Assembly (NCBI GenBank): GCA_002702575.1
Contig: PAAJ01000016.1
Span: forward strand, 204,282 to 268,281
Direction: 5' to 3'
Origin: Phycisphaerae bacterium
Lineage (GTDB): Bacteria; Planctomycetota; Phycisphaerae; Phycisphaerales; SM1A02
Length of the DNA stretch: 64,000 nucleotides
Shown: positions 21,749 to 31,402 of the stretch, in pieces
Position numbering within the stretch: the stretch's first letter is position 1
How the letters are laid out: the number at the start of each line of letters is the position of its first letter
Made by a program: the position numbers and the translations under genes
Notes under the pieces: generated by a model
The model's database searches: none
Seen by the model: only the letters and a program-made list of their open reading frames with translations
Told to the model about the DNA's origin: nothing

Positions 21749-21810
21749 AGGTCCGCAGACCATGCTCAGGTGATCAGCCCGGGCCTGCAAGCAGTCATGA
21801 TGACCATGGA

Positions 21811-21848
21811 GAAAAGCGGCTGGATCCCGTTGGATCCAGCCGCTTCTC
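21811..21848. terminator. Bidirectional terminator-like hairpin
   Basis: A perfect 14-base-pair stem, AAGCGGCTGGATCC (21814-21827) with GGATCCAGCCGCTT (21832-21845), closes a four-base loop. It lies between the stops of the convergent debranching-enzyme and porin genes. No long T-run follows on either side, but position and stability fit a shared terminator. Confidence 0.65.
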
Positions 21849-21908
21849 GTGGAGTCGGCTGAGGCTTGGGTGACCGGAGCAGTCACGAAGCCTCAAGGTT
21901 GTCAGTAC

Positions 21909-23357
21909 TCAGAAGAGCAACTGCATCTGGGCCCGAATCAGGAACTGGCCACTTTCATTTCGATAATCCGCATCCCAACCGGTTCCGGAGCTGACCCAAT
22001 CAGCACTTCCAGGGTTCGTGCTGGGATTGCCCGGATCAAGATTGGCACCCGGACCATCAGCCAGGTTGGAGAATGCATAACCGAAGTCCGCGGAGATTTT
22101 CACGTGCTTGTCACCGGTTGGCCACCAGTTGGCACCGACCGTCAAAGTCGAGTTGTGGCCGGTCGTCCCGGGCAGATCGAGTGTGCCGCGGTAGTCGTCG
22201 ATATCGCCCAGTTCGTAACGTGCGAACAGTTCGATGTCATCGACCGGCATGATGCCACCTTGGACAACCCATCCCCACGAATCAACGGTGTTCTGATCAT
22301 AGACAGCCTGATGATTGGAACCATTGCCCCATACGAAGTAGGAGAATGCCGTCCAACCGCTGCCTCCCATGGAGATGTCGGCTGTGAAGCCGATGTTGTT
22401 GCGGCCATCGACATTGCCGTATTCAAGGAAGTTGTTCGGATTGTCCAGGTTGTACCACTCGACTGCACCACCGATCATCAATCCGAAGTCGGTGTTTCCG
22501 AAGCCAGAGAGGGACTTGAACATCTTCCAGTCGCCGGCAAGCTTCACTTCCGCGCGAGCTGTCAAGCTGTTTTCACCAGTTGAATAGGCCTGTCCATTGA
22601 GCCGCAGAGGGCCATCGTTGTACATCCCCTTCAAGGACAACCAGTCATTGCTCCAGCCGAGCTCGATGCCCTGAGTCCATCCGTAGGTGAACGCATTGTT
22701 GACCATGGAACGCTCAACAGCCAGCTGCGCGCTACTGGAAACAAGTTCCTCGCGAAGGAATGGCGCCTTGAATTGCCCGACCTTGACATACATGTCATTG
22801 TCGAACTTCTTCTGGATCCATGCGTCCTCGGCATAGAAGCCTGCACTGCCACCAACACGAGCATTTCGAGTGTTGACGATCGTGAACTTGTATGCCCAGG
22901 AAGGATCGATGACGTAACCGCTGAATTTCAGCTTGAACCGCCTGACCTCGAACCCGTAGGCATTCGACTGCTCGTTTTCTTCGGCCTTGCGATGATTGAA
23001 ATCCCAACGCACCTGCAACTGGCCGTTGATCTTCAATTTGAAGGTGTCATCACTGGTCCGGATGTAGAAGCCGCCGTCGTAGCCGGCATTCATCGTCGAG
23101 CCCTGCAGGCTTGCCCGAGTATCGGCATCTGCAAGAACATCCTGTACCAACCCTTTGATTTCCTCTGCTCGATGCTCGGTAAGCCAGTCCGATTCACGTT
23201 CTGAACGAAGGACGTCGACTTCCGCCTTCAGGGAGTTGACCATGCCTCTGAGTTCATCTATTTCATCAGCTGCTGCTGCAGGCATGGCCACCGAGGCCAG
23301 AGACAGGCCGGCTGCCCCCATCAAACCAAACCATTTCTGAATTCTTGTCATCTTCAT
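21909..23357 (-). CDS. Outer-membrane porin, phosphate-selective (OprP/OprO) type
   Basis: A signal peptide (MKMTRIQKWFGLMGAAGLSLASVAMPAAAA) is followed by a helical, probably coiled-coil segment (about 33-75, DEIDELRGMVNSLKAEVDVLRSE), then a beta-barrel of alternating strands. FYIRTSDDTFKLKINGQLQVRW, QFKAPFLREELVSSS and a C-terminal strand ending in LIRAQMQLLF point to the OprP/O family. It should form an anion- or solute-permeable trimer in the outer membrane. The start is set at 23357, with GGAG nine bases upstream. It is a close paralogue of the next porin gene, and GAFFLREE-like, ADTRASLQG and barrel segments align throughout. It is separately expressed, since a terminator precedes it. 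Confidence 0.88.
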   Translation of the reverse strand: MKMTRIQKWFGLMGAAGLSLASVAMPAAAADEIDELRGMVNSLKAEVDVLRSERESDWLTEHRAEEIKGLVQDVLADADTRASLQGSTMNAGYDGGFYIRTSDDTFKLKINGQLQVRWDFNHRKAEENEQSNAYGFEVRRFKLKFSGYVIDPSWAYKFTIVNTRNARVGGSAGFYAEDAWIQKKFDNDMYVKVGQFKAPFLREELVSSSAQLAVERSMVNNAFTYGWTQGIELGWSNDWLSLKGMYNDGPLRLNGQAYSTGENSLTARAEVKLAGDWKMFKSLSGFGNTDFGLMIGGAVEWYNLDNPNNFLEYGNVDGRNNIGFTADISMGGSGWTAFSYFVWGNGSNHQAVYDQNTVDSWGWVVQGGIMPVDDIELFARYELGDIDDYRGTLDLPGTTGHNSTLTVGANWWPTGDKHVKISADFGYAFSNLADGPGANLDPGNPSTNPGSADWVSSGTGWDADYRNESGQFLIRAQMQLLF

Positions 23358-23568
23358 TGATATGCGCTCCAAATGTTCCTGAACAAGTTGCAACGCGGGT
23401 GAAGATGATGGTCTTGTATTCAGATCCTGTTCAGTTCAGAAATGGTTCCGGATAAGTATGCGATCTCGACAAACGCCTGTTGCGGGATGGCAGTCATCCG
23501 TCATGCCTTAACATCATGATTACAATTAACTTACATCCAACTTTCTGAAGAGTTCTGTTCGACGCTCT
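23358..23568 (-). other. Intergenic region between the two porin genes
   Basis: About 211 bases, AT-richer than the surroundings around 23510-23535. It contains the terminator of the upstream porin and must carry the promoter of the downstream porin. Several weak -35/-10 combinations exist, but none is convincing by eye. Confidence 0.4.
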
Positions 23569-23575
23569 TCAGAAA
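23542..23575 (-). terminator. Terminator overlapping the stop codon of the second porin
   Basis: TTTCTGAAGAG (23542-23552) pairs over 11 bases with CTCTTCAGAAA (23565-23575) around a 12-base loop. The porin stop codon (23569-23571) lies within the stem. On the minus strand an AT-rich stretch follows (GTAAGTTAATTG), fitting a rho-independent terminator for the porin at 23569-25065. Confidence 0.6.
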
Positions 23576-25065
23576 TCGAATTGAAGCTGTGCGCGAATGA
23601 GCCACTGCCCTGTCTGGTTGCCGTAATCAGGCAGCCAGCCATTCCCTCGACCCGGCCAGGCCGCGGAGCCGGGATTCGTCATGGGATTCGATGGATTCTG
23701 GTTTTCGCCGATCCCGCGGGCAATATTGGAGAACGAATACCCGAAATCACAGGACACCTTGACCTCCTGGATGCCGATTGGCCACCAGTTGAACCCGACA
23801 GTCAGTGTCGAAAGATGACCAGTCTGTCCCGGCCGTTCGAGTGAACCCCGATAGTCCCCAATGTCGCCCAGCTCGTAGCGACCGAACAACTGGACATCCT
23901 CAAGGATGTCCAGACCTGCCTGGCCGACCCACCCCCACGAATCGAGGCTGTCGAGATCGAATCCCGGGAGCGAATTCGTTCCGTTGGCCCAGACGAAATA
24001 GCTGAAGGCCGTCCAGCCATCTCCGAACATCGAAACATCCACGGTGAACCCGAGACTCCGCTGACCATCGACATTGGCGAAGGCCCATTCGACATCGTCG
24101 TTCTGGACTCTGTACCACTCGAATGCAGCACCGATCATGAGACCGAATCCGGTCGTTCCTCTGGTCGTCAGAGTCTCGAAATCGGCATACGTCCCTGCCA
24201 GAACGAGTTCCGCTCTTGCAAGAAGACTTCCCATCGCGGCCTGATAGGCTCCGACATTCAGCTGACGTGGGCCGTCGTTGTACATGGCCCGAAGATGCAG
24301 GGGATCCAGATCCCAACCGAATTCAAGCCCCTGTGTCCATCCATACGTGAATGCGTGATTGACCATGGATCGTTCGACAGCCAGCTGAAATGAACTGGGG
24401 ACGAGCTCCTCTCTCAGAAACGGGCCCTTGTACTGGCCGAGACGAAAGAACATGCCGTTCTCGAATCGTTTCTGGATGAAGGCGTTTTCGACGAACACCG
24501 TGGATTCAGGACTGTTGGCGAGCGATCGAGTATTGGTCGCGAGTGTCAGGCGATAGGTCAAGGAAGGATCGAAGACATGCCCGAAGAAATGAAGCTTGGA
24601 ACGTCTCAGCTCGAACTTGTCCATGTCCTGCTTGCCGAACGGCTGGCCCGGCATCTTGTTCCTGTGGTCGAAGACCCATCGCAATTGCAATTGACCGCGG
24701 AATCTCAGAAGGAAGTCGTCATCGGATGTCCGGAAGTAGTACCCGTCCTCATAGCCGACAATTCCCGGACCTCCCTGAAGACTTGCCCGGGTATCGGCAT
24801 CGGCAATGACATCCATGGCGATCTCCCGAATGTCATCGGCTCTCCGTCGAGTCAACCAGTTGTCACCATGAGCCGCTTCCATCCGATCGACCTGCTTCCA
24901 GATCGCATCGATCCTGGCCTCGATCTCGCTGGCATCTCGAGGAGCCGTCAGCTCGTTCGCGCCGGCCGATCCACATGGCAGAACCATCAGAAAAGCGGCC
25001 AGGGCCAGCCACGCGCGAGACAACCATGTGCAGCGATGTTCCACAGTGACACGGTAATGGATCAT
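23569..25065 (-). CDS. Outer-membrane porin, phosphate-selective type, paralogue
   Basis: Same architecture as its downstream paralogue: a signal sequence (hydrophobic WLALAAFLMVLPCGSAGA), a helical segment with NELTAPRDASEIEARIDAIW, then a barrel with YYFRTSDDDFLLRFRGQLQLRW, QYKGPFLREELVPSS and the final strand LIRAQLQFDF. The start is taken at 25065; an upstream in-frame ATG at 25116 overlaps the start codon of the divergent DUF4212 gene in a single CATG, so it seems less likely as the translation start. The porin and the divergent symporter pair probably form an uptake unit. Substrate unknown. Confidence 0.86.
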   Translation of the reverse strand: MIHYRVTVEHRCTWLSRAWLALAAFLMVLPCGSAGANELTAPRDASEIEARIDAIWKQVDRMEAAHGDNWLTRRRADDIREIAMDVIADADTRASLQGGPGIVGYEDGYYFRTSDDDFLLRFRGQLQLRWVFDHRNKMPGQPFGKQDMDKFELRRSKLHFFGHVFDPSLTYRLTLATNTRSLANSPESTVFVENAFIQKRFENGMFFRLGQYKGPFLREELVPSSFQLAVERSMVNHAFTYGWTQGLEFGWDLDPLHLRAMYNDGPRQLNVGAYQAAMGSLLARAELVLAGTYADFETLTTRGTTGFGLMIGAAFEWYRVQNDDVEWAFANVDGQRSLGFTVDVSMFGDGWTAFSYFVWANGTNSLPGFDLDSLDSWGWVGQAGLDILEDVQLFGRYELGDIGDYRGSLERPGQTGHLSTLTVGFNWWPIGIQEVKVSCDFGYSFSNIARGIGENQNPSNPMTNPGSAAWPGRGNGWLPDYGNQTGQWLIRAQLQFDF

Positions 25066-25114
25066 GCGAAAGGCAGCCACAGCAGCCTGTTGACCGGACC
25101 GGTACCCTGTAGAC

Positions 25115-25396
25115 ATGACTGTCCGACCAGATCAGGAACATGACCGACAGGCCTACTTCCGAGCAAATCTGATCAGGATCATCATCCTGCTGTCCATCTG
25201 GGCCTTCGTGTCCTTTGGATGCGGGATCTTTCTGGCACCATGGTTGAACCAGTGGTACCTCCCGGGGACTGGATATCCACTTGGATTCTGGTTCGCACAG
25301 CAAGGCTCCATCTACGTCTTCGTGATCCTGATCTTCATCTATGTGGTCATGATGAAGAGGCTCGATCGGCGATATGGCGTCTCGGAGGATGAGTAG
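25115..25396 (+). CDS. DUF4212 small subunit of a sodium/solute symporter
   Basis: A 93-residue protein with two membrane helices (about 20-42 and 62-84; the pattern FRANLIRIIILLSIWAFVSFG, then WFAQQGSIYVFVILIFIYVVMMKRLD). This is the small protein that regularly precedes VC_2705-type sodium:solute symporters and is thought to be a subunit. Only three bases separate its stop from the symporter start, so the two are co-translated. The start lies at the CATG shared with a possible porin start on the other strand. Confidence 0.88.
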   Translation: MTVRPDQEHDRQAYFRANLIRIIILLSIWAFVSFGCGIFLAPWLNQWYLPGTGYPLGFWFAQQGSIYVFVILIFIYVVMMKRLDRRYGVSEDE

Positions 25397-25399
25397 ATC

Positions 25400-27169
25400 A
25401 TGACCGTTCAGGCCTGGACGTTTCTGATCGTCGGCAGCACCTTTGCGCTGTACATCGCCATTGCGATCATTTCGCGTGCCCGCTCGACCAAGGATTTCTA
25501 CGTTGCTGACAAGGAAGTCCACCCCGTTGCAAACGGAATGGCGACCGCCGCGGACTGGATGAGCGCAGCCTCATTCATCGGAATGGCCGGTCTCATCTCC
25601 TTCCTCGGTGCCGATGGCGCCGTGTATCTGATGGGCTGGACAGGAGGCTATGTGCTTCTGGCCCTTCTTCTGGCACCCTATCTCCGGAAGTTCGGTCGGT
25701 TCACGGTGCCCGATTTCATCGGGGATCGCTACGAGGCCAGGACAGCCCGACTCGTTGCCGTCATCTGCGCGATCTTCATCTCATTCACCTATGTCTCCGG
25801 TCAGATGAGAGGCGTTGGAATCGTCTTCAGTCGATTCCTCGAGGTGGATATCGCGCTTGGAGTCGTCATCGGCATGGCACTGGTGTTCTTCTACGCCGTC
25901 CTCGGAGGCATGAAAGGCATCACCTACACCCAGGTCGCCCAGTACTGCATTCTCATCTTCGCATTTCTCGTACCGGCCATCTTCATCTCATTGATGTTCG
26001 CCGACACGGGCATTCCACAGATTGGATTGGGCCGAATCGGAGAAGACGGTCAATCTCTGCTGCAGAAGCTGGATGGCATCAGTACGGAACTCGGATTCGG
26101 CGCCTACACGGACTATCAGGGAAGCCTCATCAACATCGCGGCCATCACCGCTGCGCTGATGCTGGGCACCGCCGGCCTGCCTCACGTGATCATTCGTTTC
26201 TACACGGTCAAGAAGGTCCGGGACGCGAGATCTTCCGCGGGCTGGGCGCTGCTGTTCATCGCCATTCTCTACACGACCGCGCCTGCAATCGCCGTTTTTT
26301 CGAGAACGAATCTGATCCAGACCATCCCCGGCACTGCCTATGTCGATGCACCGGAGTGGTTCAGGACGTGGGAGGATGTCGGACTGATCGCATGGAAGGA
26401 CCATGACGGTGATGGTGTCATCACGTATGCACCGGGTCGTCCATTCGATGGAAAGCCGCGCTTCCTTTCAGGACCGGATTCAGACACCACGGCCCGAGGC
26501 GCCTTCGGGGAGCGACTCGTCAGCAATGAATCCTCCGGTGGAGAGAACGAACTCTATGTGGACAGAGACATCATGGTGCTGGCGAACCCGGAGATCGCCG
26601 AGCTTCCCAACTGGGTCACCGCGCTCGTCGCAGCCGGCGGACTGGCGGCTGCCCTCTCGACGGCTGCCGGGCTCCTGCTTGTGATTTCCTCTGCGGTTTC
26701 CCATGATCTGCTCAAGGGAACGTTGATGCCGAACATCTCCGAGAAACGCGAACTGATGTCGGCCAGAATTGCAGCAGGTGGTGCAGTCATCGTGGCCGGA
26801 CTCATCGGCATCTGGCCACCGGATTATGTCGCAGCGATCGTGGCGTTCGCTTTCGGTCTTGCGGCATCTTCATTCTTCCCGGCCATCGTGATGGGAATCT
26901 TCTCCAGAAGAATGAACGGGCCAGGTGCGATCACCGGGATGATCGCGGGAATCGCGTTCACAACCTCATACATCGTCTGGTTCAAGTTCATACATCCCGA
27001 ATACAACACACCCGAGAACTGGTGGTTTGGCATATCGCCCGAGGGAATCGGTGTGATCGGAATGCTCGTGAATTTCATGGTTGCGATACCGATTTCCGTC
27101 GTGACTCGCCCTCCTTCAGCAACCGTTCAGGAACTTATTCAGGATATTCGTGTCCCGGGCAAGTCCTGA
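25400..27169 (+). CDS. Sodium:solute symporter family protein (VC_2705 type, ActP-like)
   Basis: A 589-residue inner-membrane transporter with about 13 helices. The family segments TKDFYVADKEVHPVANGMATAADWMSAASFIGMAG, LAPYLRKFGRFTVPDFIGDRY and GLAAALSTAAGLLLVISSAVSHDLLK identify it as the large subunit of the DUF4212-linked subfamily related to acetate permease. It likely imports a small organic anion with sodium. The long extracytoplasmic loop at about residues 330-395 contains DHDGDGVITY, an EF-hand-like calcium loop that is a usual feature of this subfamily. Its end overlaps the start of the DUF1549 gene if that gene uses its GTG start. Confidence 0.9.
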   Translation: MTVQAWTFLIVGSTFALYIAIAIISRARSTKDFYVADKEVHPVANGMATAADWMSAASFIGMAGLISFLGADGAVYLMGWTGGYVLLALLLAPYLRKFGRFTVPDFIGDRYEARTARLVAVICAIFISFTYVSGQMRGVGIVFSRFLEVDIALGVVIGMALVFFYAVLGGMKGITYTQVAQYCILIFAFLVPAIFISLMFADTGIPQIGLGRIGEDGQSLLQKLDGISTELGFGAYTDYQGSLINIAAITAALMLGTAGLPHVIIRFYTVKKVRDARSSAGWALLFIAILYTTAPAIAVFSRTNLIQTIPGTAYVDAPEWFRTWEDVGLIAWKDHDGDGVITYAPGRPFDGKPRFLSGPDSDTTARGAFGERLVSNESSGGENELYVDRDIMVLANPEIAELPNWVTALVAAGGLAAALSTAAGLLLVISSAVSHDLLKGTLMPNISEKRELMSARIAAGGAVIVAGLIGIWPPDYVAAIVAFAFGLAASSFFPAIVMGIFSRRMNGPGAITGMIAGIAFTTSYIVWFKFIHPEYNTPENWWFGISPEGIGVIGMLVNFMVAIPISVVTRPPSATVQELIQDIRVPGKS

Positions 27170-29948
27170 GAACGTATCTTGGATCGTCATGACGCCTGTC
27201 GTTCTGATGCTGATGGTCATGCTCTCGAACCCGGATACCGGTTCGAGCCAAGCAGCCGAAGTCAGAAGCCTGCTGGCCGCACGGTGCTACGCCTGTCACG
27301 GGCCGGATGCCGAATCGAGAAAAGCCGGGCTCAGACTGGATACCTCCGAAGGTCAGCGATCCGAAAGTGGCAGCAGCGTTGTCGTGATACCTGGCGACCC
27401 CGACTCGAGTCTGCTTCTGCAGAGGGTCATGGCATCCGATCCAGTGCACCGAATGCCACCATCCGGTCCGCCACTCGAACCGGAGGAGTTGCAACTGATT
27501 CAAGACTGGATCAGTGAAGGGGCACCTTGGCCCGAACACTGGGCATGGCAACCGATCGACAACCCCCAGGTGCCCGAGGTCGCCGACGAAGACTGGATTC
27601 GAGATCCGATCGATGCCTTCATCCTGTCGAATCTCGAATCGGCAGATGTGGAACCAGCCTCGCAGGCGATACCCGAAGTCTGGTTGCGAAGAGTACATTT
27701 CGATCTGCTCGGCCTCCCACCGGAACCGGAGCGAATCCTGCGGTTTCGGGAGGCAGTCCAGATCGATCCGGATCAAGCCAAGCGTGATCTGGTCGATGAT
27801 CTCCTCGAGTCCCCCCACTTCGGTGAGCACTGGGGTCGGCACTGGCTGGACCTTGTGCGATACGCGGAAACATGCGGCCATGAGTTTGACTATCCGATCC
27901 CTCATGCATGGAGGTACCGGGACTGGGTCATCCGCGCCTTCAACGAAGATGTCTCCTACGACCGTTTCGTCATCGAACATGTGGCTGGCGACCTGGTGGC
28001 TGATCCAAGAGTTGACGATGAAACCGGATTGAACGAATCCATTCAAGGAACCGGATTCTGGTATCTCAGCCAGGGAACGCATGCCCCAGTCGATGTCGTC
28101 CAGGATGAAGCGGACAGAATCGAGAATCAGATCGATGTCTTCGGCAAGACCTTTTCCGCCGTGACGCTCAGTTGCGCGCGTTGTCACGATCACAAGTTCG
28201 ATCCGATCAGCACGAACGAGTACTACGCGCTGAGTGGCTACCTCCAGAGTTCCCGACGGCGAGATGCCTACCTGGATCCGAATGGGGCGATTGAATCAAG
28301 GCTTCAAGAACTGCAACAGCGAAAGCGAAGACTCGCGCGCGATCTGATTCCCTTCAACGAACCGGTCGACCGTTCCGACACGCCACGGAGCCGGGTCGGC
28401 ATCCAGCAGACCTTCGATGGGCCCATGAGTGACTGGTTCCAGGATGGACAGGCTTTCAGCCGGCAGCTCGAAGCCGGCGAGCCGTACATTCAGGACGATT
28501 CTCTTCAGATCGCCGGATCTGGACAGTGGCACAGTGGTCTGCGATCCAGTCGGGCCCAGGGTGCCGTCCGTTCACCTTCATTCGTCATCGAACATGACTG
28601 GCTGCATCATCGTGTCAAAGGACGTGCCTCGAGAATCCGACTGATCATCGACGGTTTCAGATTGAATGAATACAACGCCCTTCTCTTTGAAGACTGTCTG
28701 AAATCCATCGATGAGGACGACTGGCATCATGTCGCCCAGAACGTCTCCAGATACCGCGGGCACGTCGCCTGGATCGAGTATTCCGATGATGGAGACGGTT
28801 GGATTGCCATTGATGAAATCCAGTCGAACGACAATGGCGATGAGCCCGTGTGGCTGGGGGCACCCGACCCTGAGATTCCGGATGTGGATCGCTCCCGACT
28901 TGATGAAGCGCTGCGTTCCCTGACTGCAGAAGAAAACACGCTTGATCAACCTGTTCGCATCCTGTCGATAACGGATGGAACACCGGAGGATCAGCATGTG
29001 TTTCTTCGGGGCGATCCTGAACAGAGGGGTCCGATCGCGCCGCGATCATGGCCGATGATCATGAAGGCGCCTGCAGATCCCCCCGTCCATGGTTCAGGAC
29101 GACTTCAGCTGGCCGAATCTCTGGTATCACCCGACAATCCACTGACGGCCCGAGTCATGGTCAACAGGATCTGGCACCATCTGTTTGGTCAAGGGATTGT
29201 CGAAACCGTGGATGATTTCGGCGCCATGGGCCGTCCGCCGTCCCACCCGGAACTTCTTGATCATCTCTCACATCGATTCGGACAGACATGGTCGATCAAG
29301 CAATTGATCAAGGACATCGTTCTCTCGGGAACGTACGGCATGTCCTCCTCACCCGAGTCGGAGTCGGTGCGAATCGATCCTGAAAACAAACTGCTGCATC
29401 ATCACCCCGTCAAACGTCTGACCGCGGAATCCATACGCGACGCGATTCTCTGCGCCTCCGGTCAGTTCAATCCGAGCGTTGGCGGCCCTTCCGTCGCAAC
29501 GCACTTGACTGAACACATGACAGGACGAGGACGACCAGGTGCCTCGGGTCCACTTGATGGTGATGGCAGGCGCAGTATCTATCTGGAAGTTCGTCGGAAT
29601 TTCCTGTCCCCGATGCTGACCGCCTTCGATCTACCGGTTCCAGCGACCACGACTGGAAGGCGCAGTCGATCGAACGTTCCCGCACAATCCCTGGTTCTCA
29701 TGAACGATCCCTTCGTACATGAACAGTCCCGGCTCTGGGGACTTCGCATACTCAATGATCATCCCGACGATGAGACCAGGATCCGGAAGATGTTCCTGGA
29801 ATCCCTGGGCCGATCGCCATCCGAGAACGAGCTTGGGAATGCCCTGGATTTCATCAGGATCGGCACCGAGCAGGATTCCGTGGAGATCGCGTGGATGGAT
29901 CTTGGTCATTCCCTGATCAACAGCAAGGAGTTCATCTACCTGGACTGA
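27150..29948 (+). CDS. PSCyt1/DUF1549/DUF1553 planctomycete secreted protein
   Basis: A 932-residue exported protein. It begins with a signal sequence (hydrophobic VMTPVVLMLMVML), then a planctomycete cytochrome c domain with the heme site CYACH at residues 46-50, then DUF1549 (about 150-360) with a second CxxCH, CARCHDHKFDP, at 342-346. The middle region (about 430-610) looks like a carbohydrate-binding beta domain, and DUF1553 occupies the C-terminal third (ARVMVNRIWHHLFGQGIV, NVPAQSLVLMNDPF). Biochemical activity is not established for the family. The GTG start at 27150 has AGGA upstream and supplies a basic N-terminus; ATG 27189 is the alternative. It is paired with the following DUF1501 gene, the usual partner. 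Confidence 0.92.
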   Translation: MSRASPENVSWIVMTPVVLMLMVMLSNPDTGSSQAAEVRSLLAARCYACHGPDAESRKAGLRLDTSEGQRSESGSSVVVIPGDPDSSLLLQRVMASDPVHRMPPSGPPLEPEELQLIQDWISEGAPWPEHWAWQPIDNPQVPEVADEDWIRDPIDAFILSNLESADVEPASQAIPEVWLRRVHFDLLGLPPEPERILRFREAVQIDPDQAKRDLVDDLLESPHFGEHWGRHWLDLVRYAETCGHEFDYPIPHAWRYRDWVIRAFNEDVSYDRFVIEHVAGDLVADPRVDDETGLNESIQGTGFWYLSQGTHAPVDVVQDEADRIENQIDVFGKTFSAVTLSCARCHDHKFDPISTNEYYALSGYLQSSRRRDAYLDPNGAIESRLQELQQRKRRLARDLIPFNEPVDRSDTPRSRVGIQQTFDGPMSDWFQDGQAFSRQLEAGEPYIQDDSLQIAGSGQWHSGLRSSRAQGAVRSPSFVIEHDWLHHRVKGRASRIRLIIDGFRLNEYNALLFEDCLKSIDEDDWHHVAQNVSRYRGHVAWIEYSDDGDGWIAIDEIQSNDNGDEPVWLGAPDPEIPDVDRSRLDEALRSLTAEENTLDQPVRILSITDGTPEDQHVFLRGDPEQRGPIAPRSWPMIMKAPADPPVHGSGRLQLAESLVSPDNPLTARVMVNRIWHHLFGQGIVETVDDFGAMGRPPSHPELLDHLSHRFGQTWSIKQLIKDIVLSGTYGMSSSPESESVRIDPENKLLHHHPVKRLTAESIRDAILCASGQFNPSVGGPSVATHLTEHMTGRGRPGASGPLDGDGRRSIYLEVRRNFLSPMLTAFDLPVPATTTGRRSRSNVPAQSLVLMNDPFVHEQSRLWGLRILNDHPDDETRIRKMFLESLGRSPSENELGNALDFIRIGTEQDSVEIAWMDLGHSLINSKEFIYLD

Positions 29949-29971
29949 ACTCCTCGTAGACTGGAAAACAG

Positions 29972-31384
29972 ATGCATCACTGCGGCCGTTATCAACCAAG
30001 ACCCATCTCTCGAAGAGAAATGCTCGCCAGAAGCGCGAGTGGCTTTGGAACGATCGCGCTGGCTGGACTGCTTGGAGATGATCTTCTGGCGGCTGATGCA
30101 ACGGGTCTGCAACAGCTCGGAACCCATCATGTCCCTCGTGCGAGAAATGTGATCTTTCTCTACATGGACGGTGGACCATCACAGGTGGATACCTTCGATC
30201 CGAAACCCATGCTGAATCGCATGAATGGCCAGTCCTTTCCGATGCAGATGGAAGCTACCCAGTTCAATGACAATGGACTGATTCTGAAGTCCCCATGGGC
30301 ATTCAACAGGCACGGTGAATGTGGTCATCCCGTAAGCGAACTCTTCCCAAACGTCGCCAGCTGTGCGGATGATCTGTGCATCGTGCGATCCATGACAAGC
30401 AAGTTCTCGGAACATACGAATGCGAACTATTTCCTGCATACGGGACTCGGTCTCGCTGGCCGCCCCACCATGGGTGCATGGGCTTCCTACGGACTGGGCA
30501 GTGAATCCAAGGATCTACCGGGATTCGTCGTTCTCAACGGTGGACTGACACCGCCAGGTGGACTCGACTGCTTCAGCAATGGATTCCTGCCGGCAACCCA
30601 CCAGGCGTCGATTCTGAAGCCCGATGAATACGGCATGGCGTATGTCCGACCTCTTGAAGCCGATCTGACGAGGCAGCAACGCAAGCGGGACCTGATCGGA
30701 AAGCTGGATGCGGAACGTTCCCATGGAGTCGACGCCATTGAATCCGCCATTGCCAACCAGGAAATGGCTTTTCGCATGCAGTGGGCTGTGCCTGAATTGA
30801 TGGAGATCGATGGCGAATCCCCGCTCACCCGGAAGCTGTATGGACTGGATGCCCGGTATGAACCCACCCGAATCTTCGCACGGCAATGCCTCCTGGCCCG
30901 GCGACTCGTCGAGAGAGGCGTTCGCTTCATTGAACTGACCTGTCCGATGGTCGACGGTGATCGCTGGGATCAACATGACAATCTCAAGAGCGGTCATGAG
31001 AACAACGCACGAGCGGTCGACCAGCCGATCGCCGGATTGCTGAAGGATCTCAAGGGGCGTGGTCTTCTTGATGAAACGCTGGTGGTCTGGGCCGGTGAGT
31101 TCGGAAGAACACCATTTGCCCAGGGCACCAATGGTCGCGATCACAATCCCTTTGGCTACACGATCTGGATGGCGGGCGGCGGGATTCGCGGCGGCATCAC
31201 CTATGGGTCAACCGACGAGTTCGGATACAAGGCCGTTGACAAACCAGTTGAGATCCATGATCTCCATGCCACGATGTTGCATCTCATGGGAATCGATCAC
31301 ACCCGACTGACAGTGAAGGTCGGTGGTCGTGACATGAGGCTCACGGATGTTCATGGACATGTCATTCATGATCTGATGGCCTGA
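29972..31384 (+). CDS. DUF1501 family protein with a Tat signal
   Basis: A 470-residue protein of the sulfatase/alkaline-phosphatase-like DUF1501 family. The N-terminus has the twin-arginine pattern ISRREMLARS followed by a hydrophobic stretch, so it is exported folded. Family segments include NVIFLYMDGGPSQVDTFDPK (39-residue region), FIELTCPMVDGDRWDQHDN and WAGEFGRTPFAQGTNGRDHN; the Asp and His residues in these fit an alkaline-phosphatase fold metal site. It follows the DUF1549 gene by 23 bases, the standard planctomycete pair. Reaction unknown. Confidence 0.92.
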   Translation: MHHCGRYQPRPISRREMLARSASGFGTIALAGLLGDDLLAADATGLQQLGTHHVPRARNVIFLYMDGGPSQVDTFDPKPMLNRMNGQSFPMQMEATQFNDNGLILKSPWAFNRHGECGHPVSELFPNVASCADDLCIVRSMTSKFSEHTNANYFLHTGLGLAGRPTMGAWASYGLGSESKDLPGFVVLNGGLTPPGGLDCFSNGFLPATHQASILKPDEYGMAYVRPLEADLTRQQRKRDLIGKLDAERSHGVDAIESAIANQEMAFRMQWAVPELMEIDGESPLTRKLYGLDARYEPTRIFARQCLLARRLVERGVRFIELTCPMVDGDRWDQHDNLKSGHENNARAVDQPIAGLLKDLKGRGLLDETLVVWAGEFGRTPFAQGTNGRDHNPFGYTIWMAGGGIRGGITYGSTDEFGYKAVDKPVEIHDLHATMLHLMGIDHTRLTVKVGGRDMRLTDVHGHVIHDLMA

Positions 31385-31402
31385 TGCCCTGGCCATGAGC
31401 GC

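Noticed and set aside
23490..23506. Two GTCAT copies upstream of the first porin, reminiscent of a Pho box
   Set aside because: The copies are seven bases apart rather than the eleven of Pho boxes, and the rest of the consensus is missing.
26395..26440. EF-hand-like DHDGDGVITY in the symporter as a possible novel calcium sensor
   Set aside because: As far as I recall, this loop is a regular feature of the DUF4212-linked symporter subfamily.
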